A stretch of 64,000 nt of DNA from Gammaproteobacteria bacterium. GTDB taxonomy: Bacteria > Pseudomonadota > Gammaproteobacteria > UBA4575. Location: assembly GCA_022824965.1 (NCBI GenBank), contig JAJDYY010000008.1, positions 256,284 to 320,283 of the forward strand, in the 5' to 3' direction. Positions 55,582 to 64,000 of this stretch are shown one piece after another (position 1 is the stretch's first letter; the number at the start of each line of letters is the position of its first letter). Position numbers and translations under genes: made by a program. Under the pieces are notes generated by a model that was given only the letters and a program-made list of their open reading frames with translations, was not told where the DNA came from and made no database searches.

Positions 55582-56356
55582 GGCTCGGGCTCTGGCCGGT
55601 GGCGCGATACAGCTGCCCCACCTGGGCGGGTGACAGCTCGAGCTGCGCGCCCGGTTGCAGCGTGTCCGGCAACTGCAGCGGACCGAAGCGGACCCGGATC
55701 AGGCGGCTGACCTCCAGTCCCTGTGACTCCCACAGCCTGCGCACCACGCGGTTTCGTCCTTCTGTCAGCACGGCCCGGCACCAGGTGTTGGCGCCCGCAG
55801 AGGCCTGCACATCCCGTACGGCCATGCATGCCACGCCGTCCTCGAGCCGGACACCGGACTGCAGCCTGGAGATCATCTCCCGGGTGATGGTTCCGTGGAC
55901 ACGCACGCGGTATTCACGCTCGAGGCCGCTGCCGGGGTGCATCAATGCATGTGCCAGTGCACCGTCGGTGGTCAGCAGCAGCAGGCCCGTGGTGTTGAGG
56001 TCCAGGCGACCCACGGCGACCCAGCGGCCCGAATCCAGGGCAGGCAGTCGCTCGAAGACGGTGGTGCGCTGTCGCGTGTCGCTGCGGGTGACGATCTCGC
56101 CGATCGGCTTGTGGTAGAGAAGGACCCGGGTGGGCACGCGCGCCTGCAGGTCCACCGGGGTACCGCATACCGAAATACTCTCGTGGCCCTGGATGCGCTG
56201 CCCCGGCAGGCAACGCTCGCCGTCGACCAGCACATCGCCCGAGGCAATCCAGCTCTCAATCTGCCGGCGCGAGGCAATTCCCAGGTGGGCCAGTCGCTTT
56301 TGAATCCGTTGTGACAACTGCGGTGCTCCTGGTGAGACCAGCGGGCGCGAAGTCAA
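55565..56356 (-). CDS. rluB: 23S rRNA pseudouridine synthase (RluB type)
   Basis: RsuA-family synthase of 263 aa with an N-terminal S4 RNA-binding domain ('ERIQKRL'-like: 'QRIQKRLAHLGIASRRQIES'). The catalytic Asp is in 'GRLDLNTTGLLLLTTDGALA', and 'PIGEIVTRSD' and 'LTEGRNRVVRRLWESQGLEV' are conserved. It follows scpB with a 4-nt overlap, the usual scpA-scpB-rluB order, which favours RluB over RsuA or RluE. It is shorter than E. coli RluB (291 aa), mainly lacking the basic C-terminal tail. Confidence 0.93.
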   Translation of the reverse strand: MTSRPLVSPGAPQLSQRIQKRLAHLGIASRRQIESWIASGDVLVDGERCLPGQRIQGHESISVCGTPVDLQARVPTRVLLYHKPIGEIVTRSDTRQRTTVFERLPALDSGRWVAVGRLDLNTTGLLLLTTDGALAHALMHPGSGLEREYRVRVHGTITREMISRLQSGVRLEDGVACMAVRDVQASAGANTWCRAVLTEGRNRVVRRLWESQGLEVSRLIRVRFGPLQLPDTLQPGAQLELSPAQVGQLYRATGQSPSHAQDQ

Positions 56357-56994
56357 TGACGGGTTTCCTGGGCCTCCACCAGATCCCCGGAATCCGCCAC
56401 CACGCGCAAGGGGGATGCTTCATCTTTTTGCGGGCGCGGCAAATCCAGTTCCGGATGCGCCAGGTCCAGATCCTTCAGCTCGGCCAGGCTGGGCATCTCG
56501 TCCAGCGACTTCAGGTTGAAGTAATCGAGGAACTGCTGGGTGCTGCCGTACAGGGCCGGGCGTCCGGGAACTTCCTTGTGCCCCACCACGCGTACCCACT
56601 CGCGCTCAAGCAGGGTCTTGATGATGTTGCTGCTGACGCTGACCCCGCGCACCTCCTCGATCTCTCCTCGCGTGATCGGCTGTCGGTACACGATCAGCGA
56701 CAGGGTCTCGAGCAGGGCCCGTGAATAGCGCGGCGGTTTTTCCTGCCACAGGCGCGCCACCCAGGGCTGCACGTCGGCGCGGGTCTGGTAACGCCAGCCG
56801 CTCGCCACCTTGCGAAGCTCAACGCCCCGGCCCTCGCATTCCTCCTGCAGGCTGGCAATGGCCGCCCGGATCTGGGCCCGGGTCGGCTGGTCCGCATCCT
56901 GTTCGAACAGGCGCATCAGCCGGTCTATGCTCAGCGCGCCATCGGCGGCCATCAGGGACGCCTCGATGACTCGTTTGACTTCGGTATCATTCAT
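56353..56994 (-). CDS. scpB: segregation and condensation protein B
   Basis: Kleisin-partner protein of the SMC-ScpAB complex that compacts and separates chromosomes; 213 aa from ATG 56994 ('MNDTEVKRVIEASLMAADGA'). Two winged helices are seen, one around 'ALSIDRLMRLFEQDADQPTR' and one at 'QPITRGEIEEVRGVSVSSNI'. It overlaps scpA by 8 nt and rluB by 4 nt, so all three are translationally coupled. Confidence 0.95.
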   Translation of the reverse strand: MNDTEVKRVIEASLMAADGALSIDRLMRLFEQDADQPTRAQIRAAIASLQEECEGRGVELRKVASGWRYQTRADVQPWVARLWQEKPPRYSRALLETLSLIVYRQPITRGEIEEVRGVSVSSNIIKTLLEREWVRVVGHKEVPGRPALYGSTQQFLDYFNLKSLDEMPSLAELKDLDLAHPELDLPRPQKDEASPLRVVADSGDLVEAQETRH

Positions 56995-57826
56995 CGCTGT
57001 GTTCCTCCACGGGGCCCTGGACCGCCGGCTTGACATAGATGGGCGCAAAGGGCTTGGACTGGACCAGTTCAATGGCGTGGTTTTTCAGCAGTTCCAGCAA
57101 GGCCAGGAACGTCACGATGACCGCGCCGCGCCCTTCCTGCGGATCAAACAGCCTGGGGAACTCGACAAAATCCTCCACGCCCAGCAGGCTCAGTATGCTG
57201 GACATCCGCTCCCGGACCGACAGCCGCTCGCGCTCGATATGGTGACTGGCAAACATCTGCGCCCGCTGCATGACTTCCTGGAAGGCGAACAGCAGTTCCT
57301 TGAAGTCCACGTCCGGGCGGGGTCGCTCGAGGTGGTGTTCGGTCTGGATGACGGACACCCCGAACGTGTCCCGGTGCATGCGCGGCAGCGCATCGATCTC
57401 TTCCGAGGCCTGCTTGAACCGTTCGTACTCCTGCAACCGGCGGATCAGTTCCGAACGCGGATCGGCCTCGTCCTCCTCGACCGTGGGCTGGGGCAGCAGC
57501 ATGCGTGACTTGATCTCCGCCAGCATGGCGGCCATGACCAGGTACTCGGCGGCCAGCTCCAGGCGCAACTCCTTCATCAGCCCGATGTATTCCATGTACT
57601 GCTGCGTGATCTGAAGGATGGGCAGGGCCACGATATCCAGGTTCTGGCGCTTGATCAGGTACAGCAACAGGTCCAGCGGGCCCTCGAAGGCGTCCAGGAA
57701 GATCTCCAGGGCATCGGGAGGAATGTACAGGTCTTCGGGGGGAACCGTGATCGGCTCGCCCTTGACGACGGCAAACGGCAGTTCCGCTTGCGGGTGGTCC
57801 GGTGACTGGGAATCGGCTTTTCTCAT
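56987..57826 (-). CDS. scpA: segregation and condensation protein A
   Basis: Kleisin subunit of the SMC-ScpAB complex, 279 aa from ATG 57826. The signature start of the domain is 'FEGPLDLLLYLIKRQNLDIV' near residue 47, followed by 'YLVMAAMLAEIKSRMLLP'. A C-terminal winged helix contains 'GAVIVTFLALLELLKNHAIE'. It follows trpS by 7 nt. SMC itself is not in this window; a MukB system is unlikely in a genome with ScpAB. Confidence 0.95.
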   Translation of the reverse strand: MRKADSQSPDHPQAELPFAVVKGEPITVPPEDLYIPPDALEIFLDAFEGPLDLLLYLIKRQNLDIVALPILQITQQYMEYIGLMKELRLELAAEYLVMAAMLAEIKSRMLLPQPTVEEDEADPRSELIRRLQEYERFKQASEEIDALPRMHRDTFGVSVIQTEHHLERPRPDVDFKELLFAFQEVMQRAQMFASHHIERERLSVRERMSSILSLLGVEDFVEFPRLFDPQEGRGAVIVTFLALLELLKNHAIELVQSKPFAPIYVKPAVQGPVEEHSDE

Positions 57827-57833
57827 GGCAGTG

Positions 57834-59051
57834 CTACCCGTAGGCGATCCCGATGGCCTCCTTGACATCGTCCAGCGTGTCGCGTGCCACATCCCGTGCC
57901 TTGTCACAGCCTTCCCGGATGATGCCGCGCACGGTGGATGCATCCTGCTGGTATTCGTGGGCCCGTTCACGGATCGGCTTGAGCTCGGACTCGACCGCAT
58001 CGATGACGGGCTGCTTGCATTCGATGCAGCCGATGCCGGCGCTGCGACAGCCTTCCTGGACCCAGTTCCGGACCTCGTCGGAGGAATAGATCTTGTGCAG
58101 TTGCCAGACCGGACACTTTTGCGGGTCGCCGGGGTCGGTGCGCTTCACCCGGGACGGGTCGGTCGGCATGGTGCGGATTTTCTTCTCGGTCACCGCTGCC
58201 TCTTCGCGCAGGGAAATGGTGTTCTGGTAGGACTTGGACATTTTCTGTCCGTCCAGGCCGGTCATCTTCAGGGTCTTGGCCAGCAGGGGCTGGGGCTCGG
58301 GCAGGATGGTTTTCCCTTCACCTCGCAGGTAACCGAACAGGCACTCCCGGTCACGGATCGAGATATTCTGCTGGCTCAGCAGCAAGGCATGCGCTATTTC
58401 CAAGGACTCCTGGTCTCCCTGTTCCTGGTACCGTTTGCGGTACTGGCGGTACAGCTTGGCATTCTTCTTGCCGATCTTGGCAATGGCAAGCTTGGCCCTC
58501 TCCTCGAAATCCGGTGCTTTCCCATACAGGAAATTGAACCTCCGTGCCACCTCGCGAGTCAGCTCGACATGCGCCACCTGGTCTTCACCGACCGGCACAT
58601 GACTCGCTTTGTATACCAGAATATCCGCACTCTGTAAAAGCGGGTAGCCCAGAAAGCCGTAGGTGGCCAGGTCCTTCTCCTTCAGCTTGTCCTGCTGGTC
58701 CTTGTAGGTCGGCACGCGCTCGAGCCAGCCGAGCGGCGTGATCATCGACAGCAGCAGGTGCAGTTCCGCATGTTCCGGGATGTGCGACTGGACGAACAGG
58801 GTGGCCGCATTCGGATTGACTCCCACCGCGAGCCAGTCCACCACCATGTCCATCACGCTCCGGGAGATGACCCGGGTATTGTCATACTCGGTGGTCAGCG
58901 CATGCCAGTCGGCCACGAAGAAAAAGCACTCGTGCGTGTGCTGCAGCTCGAGCCAGTTGTAGAGCACGCCGTGCAGGTGACCCAGGTGCAGTGCCCCGGT
59001 CGGGCGCATGCCGGAAAGCACGCGCTGGCTTTGTGATGGATCCGCGTTCAT
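57834..59051 (-). CDS. trpS: tryptophanyl-tRNA synthetase
   Basis: Class I synthetase for tRNA-Trp, 405 aa. The HIGH-type motif is 'TGALHLGHLHGVL' at 18-30, and the KMSKS loop is 'LDGQKMSKSYQNTISLREEA'. It is longer than the 330-aa E. coli enzyme because of an extended C-terminal half carrying 'TDPGDPQKCPVWQLHKIYSS' and Cys-containing 'CRSAGIGCIECKQPVIDAV', as in the long TrpRS type of pseudomonads and relatives. It lies between the M50 protease and scpA. Confidence 0.96.
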   Translation of the reverse strand: MNADPSQSQRVLSGMRPTGALHLGHLHGVLYNWLELQHTHECFFFVADWHALTTEYDNTRVISRSVMDMVVDWLAVGVNPNAATLFVQSHIPEHAELHLLLSMITPLGWLERVPTYKDQQDKLKEKDLATYGFLGYPLLQSADILVYKASHVPVGEDQVAHVELTREVARRFNFLYGKAPDFEERAKLAIAKIGKKNAKLYRQYRKRYQEQGDQESLEIAHALLLSQQNISIRDRECLFGYLRGEGKTILPEPQPLLAKTLKMTGLDGQKMSKSYQNTISLREEAAVTEKKIRTMPTDPSRVKRTDPGDPQKCPVWQLHKIYSSDEVRNWVQEGCRSAGIGCIECKQPVIDAVESELKPIRERAHEYQQDASTVRGIIREGCDKARDVARDTLDDVKEAIGIAYG

Positions 59052-59056
59052 CGGCT

Positions 59057-59707
59057 TCAGACGGGGATCCCGAACAGCCTGCCGATGACGGAGGAAAAGA
59101 ACTGCAGCAGCGGATGCAGGATGAACGTCAGGCCGCCAAGGGCCAGCAGTCCGAACACGATCAGCATCCCCAGGGGTTCCACTTTTTCAAGCGCCGGGGT
59201 GAAGCGCGCAGGCGCCAGTCCGGCGAGGATTCGCCCGCCGTCCAGCGGCGGGATGGGAATCAGGTTGACCAGGCAAAGCACCAGGTTGATGATGATCCCC
59301 GCCTGCCCGGCGAGGATCAGCGGGGCGGCGATCCACTGCGACTGGTCCAGCAGCAGGAGTCCCACCTTCATGACCAGCGCCCAGCCCAGGGCCATCGCAA
59401 CGTTGGCGGCAGGGCCGGCTGCCGCCACCCAGATCATGTCCCGCCTGGGGTTGCGCAACTGCGCGAAATTCACGGGCACGGGCTTGGCCCATCCGAAGCC
59501 GAACCCGACCAGTACGACCAGCACGATCGGCACCAGGACGGTACCCAGGGGGTCGATGTGTCGGAAGGGATTGAGGCTCAGCCGGCCGAGGATGGCTGCC
59601 GTGGGATCACCGTACTGCTTGGCGACCCAGCCATGCGCGACTTCATGTAGCGTGATGGCCAGCAGGACCGGGATGGCCCAGATGGCGATGGTTTGCATGA
59701 CATTCAT
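59057..59707 (-). CDS. site-2-type zinc metalloprotease (M50 family)
   Basis: Polytopic membrane protease of 216 aa. The zinc motif HExxH is in 'LLAITLHEVAHGWVAKQYG' near residues 20-24, and the second-ligand region 'LVNLIPIPPLDGGRIL' (the NPDG-like motif with Asp) lies near 155. About five hydrophobic segments. It is the small rhomboid-length M50B type without a PDZ domain; the substrate is unknown. I use ATG 59707 ('MNVMQTIAIWAIPVLL'); a second ATG at 59698 is equally possible. It starts 41 nt after the yciO stop and ends 5 nt before trpS. Confidence 0.92.
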   Translation of the reverse strand: MNVMQTIAIWAIPVLLAITLHEVAHGWVAKQYGDPTAAILGRLSLNPFRHIDPLGTVLVPIVLVVLVGFGFGWAKPVPVNFAQLRNPRRDMIWVAAAGPAANVAMALGWALVMKVGLLLLDQSQWIAAPLILAGQAGIIINLVLCLVNLIPIPPLDGGRILAGLAPARFTPALEKVEPLGMLIVFGLLALGGLTFILHPLLQFFSSVIGRLFGIPV

Positions 59708-59748
59708 CGGCGAGCGTTCATTATACGCCGCATCGCTGCCAAGTTGCA

Positions 59749-60378
59749 TTAACCGGCATCCTCCAGCCAGCCCGTATCCCCTTTCCCCTGCCGCTCGATG
59801 GTGGGGCTTTCCGTGGTCAGGTTGATGACCGTGGTGGCCTGCACACCGCAGTAGCCCCCGTCGATCACCAGGTCCACCACGTGCTCCAGGCGCTCGCGCA
59901 TGGCCTGCGGGTCCGACATGGGCTCCATGTCGCCTGGCAGGATCAGCGTACTGCTCATCAGGGGCCCGCCGAGCTCTTCGCACAGCTGCAGGGCCACCGC
60001 ATGCTCAGGCACTCTCAGCCCGATGGTGCGCCGCTTGGGCGACAGCAGGCGCCGCGGCACCTCGTGGGTCGCCTTCAGCAAGAAGGTGTACGGTCCCGGG
60101 GTACAGCGCTTCATGAGCCGGTAGGCGCTGTTGTCCACCATGGCGTAGGTGGACAGCTCCGACAGGTCCCGGCAGACCAGGGTGAAGTGGTGTTTTTCAT
60201 CGACCTGGCGGATCCTGCGGATTCGCTGCATGGCATGCTTGTCACCGATGTGGCAGCCGAGCGCGTAGCAGGAGTCGGTCGGGTACACGATCAGCCCGCC
60301 CTGGTCGATGATTTGCACGGCGCGCTGGATCAGGCGTTTCTGTGCCCTTTTGGGATGGATGACGAAATACTGGGACAT
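59749..60378 (-). CDS. yciO: Sua5/YciO/YrdC-family protein (YciO type)
   Basis: The 209-aa protein has the YrdC fold. The start 'MSQYFVIHPKRAQKRLIQRA', then 'GGLIVYPTDSCYALGCHIGD' and 'KHHFTLVCRDLSELSTYAMV' are typical of YciO. The basic, nucleotide- and RNA-binding cleft residues are kept ('KRCTPGPYTFLLKATHEVPR'). Related TsaC/Sua5 proteins make threonylcarbamoyl-AMP for tRNA; the role of YciO itself is less certain. An in-frame ATG at 60480 has no support. It heads the yciO-M50-trpS-scpA-scpB-rluB run. Confidence 0.92.
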   Translation of the reverse strand: MSQYFVIHPKRAQKRLIQRAVQIIDQGGLIVYPTDSCYALGCHIGDKHAMQRIRRIRQVDEKHHFTLVCRDLSELSTYAMVDNSAYRLMKRCTPGPYTFLLKATHEVPRRLLSPKRRTIGLRVPEHAVALQLCEELGGPLMSSTLILPGDMEPMSDPQAMRERLEHVVDLVIDGGYCGVQATTVINLTTESPTIERQGKGDTGWLEDAG

Positions 60379-60504
60379 GGGAAGAAGCGATGGCTCGAGA
60401 AGGATTATACGTGCATGAGCCGCGGCCCTGTCGCAAAAAACCGGCAAGCAGGGAACACCCATGGCTTGGGCCATGAACACTGTCTGTGTACGTGAGTGGT
60501 TATC

Positions 60505-60513
60505 TGCTATCCT
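60505..60513 (+). promoter_or_regulatory. candidate extended -10 promoter of yciI
   Basis: TGCTATCCT fits TGnTATAAT with two mismatches, 73 nt before the yciI start. It lies in the 208-nt divergent region between yciO and yciI. Confidence 0.4.
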
Positions 60514-60586
60514 TTGCGCGACAAAATGTATGTGGGGTCAAGGCCGTCAAAAATACCGAACGGCCCGTGCCCCGGAATGAATCCTC

Positions 60587-60886
60587 ATGCTTTATGCCAT
60601 TATCAGCCAAGATGTAGCGGACAGTCTAGCCAGGCGAAAGTCGGTCCGGGACCAGCATATCGCGCGACTGGACGAACTGAAGGATCAGGGTCGCCTGGTG
60701 CTGGCGGGTCCCCACCCGGCCGTGGACAGCCCCGACCCGGGAGAGGCCGGGTTCACGGGCAGCCTGATCGTGGCTGAATTCGAGTCCCTGCAGGCGGCCC
60801 AGGCGTGGGCCGATGCCGACCCCTACATCGAAGCCGGGGTCTATGAGCAGGTGGTGGTCAAGCCTTTCAAGCGGGTCCTGCCCTAG
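60587..60886 (+). CDS. YciI family protein
   Basis: Small ferredoxin-like alpha-beta protein of 99 aa. The family core '[10 protein letters not shown]', '[20 protein letters not shown]' (with the conserved Asp-His pair) and '[20 protein letters not shown]' is complete. YciI proteins are dimeric, and some relatives act as hydrolases or dehydrochlorinase-like enzymes, but the cellular role is unknown. It is divergent from yciO and convergent with folE. Confidence 0.92.
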   Translation: MLYAIISQDVADSLARRKSVRDQHIARLDELKDQGRLVLAGPHPAVDSPDPGEAGFTGSLIVAEFESLQAAQAWADADPYIEAGVYEQVVVKPFKRVLP

Positions 60887-60903
60887 TCCGTCGCCAGGGC
60901 TTG

Positions 60904-60919
60904 CGGGACCGCGGTCCCG
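60904..60919. repeat. 16-nt perfect palindrome between convergent yciI and folE
   Basis: CGGGACCGCGGTCCCG, which can fold as a 6-bp stem with a CGCG loop on either strand. It is centred in the 46-nt gap between the two stops. It has no T-tract, so it would be at best a weak or RNA-processing-type bidirectional end. Confidence 0.5.
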
Positions 60920-60932
60920 TGAGGTCGCTGCG

Positions 60933-61559
60933 CTAGCGGATCAGTTCCATGAATTCGGCGCGCGAGCGGGAATCTTCGCGGAAGGCCCCGAGCATGGAGC
61001 TGGTCACCGTTTTGCTGTTTTGCTTCTGTACGCCGCGCATGATCATGCAAAAATGGCTGGCCTCGAGCACCACGGCCACGCCGTGCGCATCGAGCACGTC
61101 CAGCAGGCCGCTGGCGATCTGCGTCGTCAGCCTTTCCTGGACCTGCAGGCGCCTCGCGAACACGTCCACCACGCGCGCGATCTTGCTCAGGCCGATGACG
61201 CGCTCCTTGGGCAGGTAGCCGATGTGCGCGCGGCCATAGAACGGCAGGATGTGATGCTCGCACAGGGAATAGAATTCCACGTCCTTGACGATCACCATTT
61301 CCTCGCAGCGCTCTTCGAACAGGGCATCGCGGACCACGTCCGAGACGCTGAGTTCATAGCCGCTGGTCAGGAAATGCAGCGCCCGGGAAACGCGCTTGGG
61401 GGTATCGAGCAGGCCGTCACGGCCGGGATTCTCACCGAGCAGTTGCAACACCTTGCGTACCCCGGCCTCGAGCTCGGGGTCACGCTCGCTGCTGTCCGAC
61501 ACCGCATCTTCCTGCAGATAGCGACCGCCGGCCAGTATTTCAAGCGCCTTTCTGTTCAT
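60933..61559 (-). CDS. folE: GTP cyclohydrolase I
   Basis: First enzyme of folate (tetrahydropterin) synthesis, making dihydroneopterin triphosphate; 208 aa from ATG 61559, with GGAG 7 nt upstream. The zinc- and active-site box is '[20 protein letters not shown]' (Cys, His-His) and the third zinc ligand lies in '[20 protein letters not shown]'. '[20 protein letters not shown]' is the conserved N-terminal core. It follows mlaA on the same strand after a 91-nt gap. Confidence 0.96.
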   Translation of the reverse strand: MNRKALEILAGGRYLQEDAVSDSSERDPELEAGVRKVLQLLGENPGRDGLLDTPKRVSRALHFLTSGYELSVSDVVRDALFEERCEEMVIVKDVEFYSLCEHHILPFYGRAHIGYLPKERVIGLSKIARVVDVFARRLQVQERLTTQIASGLLDVLDAHGVAVVLEASHFCMIMRGVQKQNSKTVTSSMLGAFREDSRSRAEFMELIR

Positions 61560-61650
61560 GCGCAAACTCCAGATTTGGGTGTACCCATGGTACCGCCGCC
61601 GTGATCATAGCAGCTTGTAGCCCGGCAGTTAAAATCCGTGCACCCCGGCA

Positions 61651-62385
61651 CTATTCGTCCTCCAGCCCTTCGTAGAGCTCATCATCCAGGGGGATCTGGC
61701 CATCGCGGACCAGAAACTCGCGGTTATCCAGGTAGGCGTCCCGGATAAAAACGTAACGCTCGTGACCGAGTCCCTCGCTCCTTTCCTCCAGTTTCAGGTA
61801 CTGGCTGCGCTCGTTGATGACATTGAGTGAAATCAGCGCCGTTTCCTCCGTGGCCGTCAACTCCGGGAAGCTGTTCGCCCACAGGGTGATATCAGCCAGC
61901 AGGCCCGGAGCATCCCGCAGGTTGCTAGGACCGAAAAACGGCAACACCAGGTAGGGGCCGGTACCGATCCCCCAGTACCCCAGGGTCTGCCCGAAATCCT
62001 CATCGTGCTTGGTCAGGCCCAGCTGGCTGGCCACGTCGAACCACCCCAGCAGGCCGAGTGTCGTGTTGACCAGGATCCGGCCGGTGTCCGAGCCCGCCTC
62101 GGCGAACTTGAACTGCAGCAGGTTGTTGGTGGCTACCCCGACGTCGCCCAGGTTCGAAAAGAAGTTGTGGATTCCAGTTTCGACGGCATCCGGCACTACG
62201 GCCTGGTACCCCCGGGTCACCGGGGTCAGCACCATGCGGTCCACGGCATCGTTAAAGGTGTAGACCTTGCGATTCAGCCCTTCCCAGGGGTCTTCCGGAT
62301 GCGAAACCGGGTCTTCTGCGACAGTGCTCAGAGACACCAGCAAGCCCATGAAAATGGCCCAGACCCGCCATGATACAGTCTTCAT
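61651..62385 (-). CDS. mlaA: outer-membrane lipid asymmetry protein MlaA (VacJ), no lipobox seen
   Basis: MlaA removes misplaced phospholipids from the outer leaflet and hands them to MlaC. The 244-aa protein keeps the family core 'DPWEGLNRKVYTFNDAVDRM', 'GIHNFFSNLGDVGVATNNLL', 'TLGYWGIGTGPYLVLPFFGP' and 'NLRDAPGL'. Oddly the signal peptide ('WRVWAIFMGLLVSLSTVAED') has no lipobox cysteine, though most MlaA proteins are lipoproteins. No Cys is found near it in frame, even in the upstream extension. ATG 62385 has AGCAGGG before it. It follows argG by 28 nt. Confidence 0.92.
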   Translation of the reverse strand: MKTVSWRVWAIFMGLLVSLSTVAEDPVSHPEDPWEGLNRKVYTFNDAVDRMVLTPVTRGYQAVVPDAVETGIHNFFSNLGDVGVATNNLLQFKFAEAGSDTGRILVNTTLGLLGWFDVASQLGLTKHDEDFGQTLGYWGIGTGPYLVLPFFGPSNLRDAPGLLADITLWANSFPELTATEETALISLNVINERSQYLKLEERSEGLGHERYVFIRDAYLDNREFLVRDGQIPLDDELYEGLEDE

Positions 62386-62413
62386 CCCTGCTACAACCGG
62401 TGTATCCAATGTT

Positions 62414-63634
62414 TCAGTTTTGTGAAGCCTTGGATTTTGCCATAATTCGCATCCGCAGGGCATTCAATTTAATGAAGCCGTCCGCATCCTGCTGGTTATA
62501 GGCCCCCTGGTCGTCCTCGAACGTGGCAATGCCCGGATCAAACAGGCTGTGGGTGTCCGATTTTCGCCCGACGACCTGCACGCTGCCCTTGAACAGTTTG
62601 ACGCGCACCGTGCCGCTCACCCCGTCCTGGGTGGCATCGATCAGCTTTTGCATGGCGCCTCGCTCCGGACTCCACCAGTACCCGTTGTAGACCAGGGCGG
62701 CATAGCGGGGCATCAGCTCGTCCTTCAGATGCGCGACTTCCCGGTCCAGGGTCACGGACTCCATGGCCCGATGGGCCTTGTGCAGGACGGTCCCTCCCGG
62801 GGTTTCGTAGCAGCCGCGGGACTTCATGCCGACATAGCGGTTTTCCACGATATCCAGGCGGCCGACGCCGTGCTGACCTGCGACGGTGTTCAATTCGCGC
62901 AACAGTTGTGACGGGCTGTGGCGCTCGCCGTCGAGGCTGACCGCATCGCCCTGTTCAAAGCCGATCTCGAGGTAGCGGGGTTCGTCGGGGGCCTGCTCGG
63001 GCGAGCAGGTCAACTGCCACATGCCCGCCCCGGGTTCCACCCAGGGATCCTCCAGCTCACCCCCCTCATAGGAGATGTGCAGCAAGTTGGCGTCCATCGA
63101 ATACGGCGAGGACTGGCCCTGCTTTTGCTCGATGGGGATATCGTGGCGCGCGGCATACTCCAGCAGCTTCTCGCGCGAGTTCAGGTCCCACTCCCGCCAG
63201 GGTGCAATGACCCGGATTTCCGGGTCCAGCGCGTAGGCACCGAGTTCGAAGCGCACCTGGTCGTTGCCCTTCCCCGTGGCCCCGTGCGCGATGGCATCGC
63301 CGCCCACTTCACGGGCAATTTCCACCAGACGCTTGGCGATCAGGGGGCGGGCAATCGAGGTGCCCAGCAGGTACTCTCCTTCATAAATGGCATTGGCCCG
63401 CAGCATGGGAAAGACGTAATCGCGCACGAACTCCTCGCACAGGTCCTCGACATAGATCTCCCGGACCCCGAGGGCCTCGGCCTTGGCCCGTGCGGATTCA
63501 ATTTCCTTGCCCTGGCCGATGTCCGCGGTAAACGTGACGACCTCGCACTGGTACGACTCGACCAGCCACTTGAGGATGACCGACGTGTCCAGACCGCCCG
63601 AATAGGCAAGTACAACTTTTCGAACTGATGACAT
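62414..63634 (-). CDS. argG: argininosuccinate synthase
   Basis: Joins citrulline and aspartate in arginine synthesis, using ATP; 406 aa, the usual length for this subtype. The ATP pyrophosphatase P-loop is '[19 protein letters not shown]' at 7-25, with '[20 protein letters not shown]' and '[19 protein letters not shown]' for citrulline and aspartate binding. It is divergent from the rnt gene, as in Pseudomonas where argG and rnt are neighbours, and is followed by mlaA and folE. Confidence 0.98.
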   Translation of the reverse strand: MSSVRKVVLAYSGGLDTSVILKWLVESYQCEVVTFTADIGQGKEIESARAKAEALGVREIYVEDLCEEFVRDYVFPMLRANAIYEGEYLLGTSIARPLIAKRLVEIAREVGGDAIAHGATGKGNDQVRFELGAYALDPEIRVIAPWREWDLNSREKLLEYAARHDIPIEQKQGQSSPYSMDANLLHISYEGGELEDPWVEPGAGMWQLTCSPEQAPDEPRYLEIGFEQGDAVSLDGERHSPSQLLRELNTVAGQHGVGRLDIVENRYVGMKSRGCYETPGGTVLHKAHRAMESVTLDREVAHLKDELMPRYAALVYNGYWWSPERGAMQKLIDATQDGVSGTVRVKLFKGSVQVVGRKSDTHSLFDPGIATFEDDQGAYNQQDADGFIKLNALRMRIMAKSKASQN

Positions 63635-63683
63635 ACTATGCGCTCGAGTAGTGGATGAGATGACCGGGTGAATGTAACCGCCG

Positions 63684-63689
63684 ATTATA
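63684..63689 (-). promoter_or_regulatory. candidate -10 element of argG
   Basis: Perfect TATAAT on the minus strand, 50 nt before the argG start. A TTGTCA lies 21 nt upstream of it, too far for a standard -35, so an activator or weak promoter is possible. Confidence 0.4.
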
Positions 63690-63723
63690 GCCTAAAGCCG
63701 CCGCACGCTTTGACAAATCACCG

Positions 63724-64000
63724 ATGAACGAGACACCTTCACAGGATTGCATTCCCCTTGGCAACCGGTTTCGCGGTTTCTGCCCGGTGGTGGTGGACGT
63801 GGAGACCGGCGGCTTCAATGCCAGCACCGATGCCCTGCTCGAGGTAGCCGCCGTGCTGGTCGGCATGAACCACGAGCGGCAGTTTTTTTGCCAGCGAACG
63901 ATTGCGGCCCACGTGCGCCCCTTCGAAGGCGCCAACCTCGACCCCGCCTCGCTGGAGGTCAACAAGATCGACCCCTTCCACCCGCTGAGAATCGCACTGC
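63724..64000 (+). CDS. rnt: ribonuclease T (3'-truncated by window edge)
   Basis: The first 92 codons of a DEDDh exonuclease that trims the 3' ends of tRNA and other stable RNAs. After the ATG at 63724 the frame reads 'MNETPSQDCIPLGNRFRGF', then exo motif I 'CPVVVDVETGGFNASTDALL' with the DxE pair (about D26/E28). 'LEVNKIDPFHPLRIAL' is also as in RNase T. No stop appears before the window ends. It is divergent from argG (89-nt gap). Confidence 0.93.
   Translation, partial: MNETPSQDCIPLGNRFRGFCPVVVDVETGGFNASTDALLEVAAVLVGMNHERQFFCQRTIAAHVRPFEGANLDPASLEVNKIDPFHPLRIAL

Overview
This window looks like a chromosomal segment of a GC-rich gammaproteobacterium. The evidence is gene order. Several blocks match the classic Pseudomonas/Chromatiales-type layout: glnD-dapC-dapD-dapE; rnc-era-recO-pdxJ-acpS; thrS-infC-rpmI-rplT-pheS-pheT-ihfA-merR-tRNA-Pro; mtaD/mtnA-gyrA-serC; pheA-tyrA-aroA-cmk-rpsA-ihfB-lapB; and yciO-trpS-scpA-scpB-rluB. 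I cannot name a genus from sequence alone. No phage, insertion sequence or CRISPR array is visible.

Layout. 1-5 kb (+): C-terminal two thirds of glnD, then the succinylase branch of lysine/diaminopimelate synthesis (dapC, dapD, dapE). 5-11 kb (-): a PolB-like 3'-5' exonuclease, cysM, then acpS/pdxJ/recO/era/rnc behind their own promoter, then lepB and tRNA-Pro. 11-18.5 kb (-): the translation operon thrS...ihfA-merR, with infC starting at AUU and a strong terminator-like hairpin between rplT and pheS. 18.8-22 kb: a bile-acid/sodium symporter-type transporter and then an AT-rich three-gene cassette (basic-tailed GHKL ATPase, STAS-like DUF4325 protein, small membrane protein) beside the 3' end of tRNA-Val. 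22-25.6 kb: uvrB, an aspartate-type aminotransferase and tRNA-Asn. 25.7-27.6 kb: an AT-rich nuclease-helicase gene (DUF2075) beside the 3' end of tRNA-Asn. 27.8-30.4 kb: an outer-membrane barrel, lapB and ihfB (lapA is absent). 30.4-36.1 kb (-): rpsA, cmk, aroA, tyrA, pheA.

36.4-44.9 kb breaks the usual pheA-serC-gyrA neighbourhood. It holds a Tat-exported peptide-type binding protein, two permeases, a fused double ATPase, an AMP-forming acyl ligase, a group IV PLP decarboxylase and a convergent acyl carrier protein. The ligase, decarboxylase and carrier protein resemble the exosortase-A-associated families, but no exosortase is seen. The set suggests aminoacyl-carrier-protein decarboxylation, as in the BtrI/J/K steps of butirosin synthesis, here linked to an oligopeptide-type transporter.

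45-64 kb returns to core genes: serC, gyrA, mtnA/mtaD (methylthioadenosine salvage), ubiG, a phosphoglycolate/MurNAc-6-P-type phosphatase, rmuC, a YciK-like dehydrogenase, an EndoIII-related glycosylase, rluB, scpB, scpA, trpS, an M50 protease, yciO, yciI, folE, mlaA (without a lipobox), argG and the 5' end of rnt.

The two strongest leads for undescribed biology are the ATPase/STAS/membrane-protein cassette (19.8-21.6 kb) and the transporter-ligase-decarboxylase-ACP cluster (36.4-44.9 kb).
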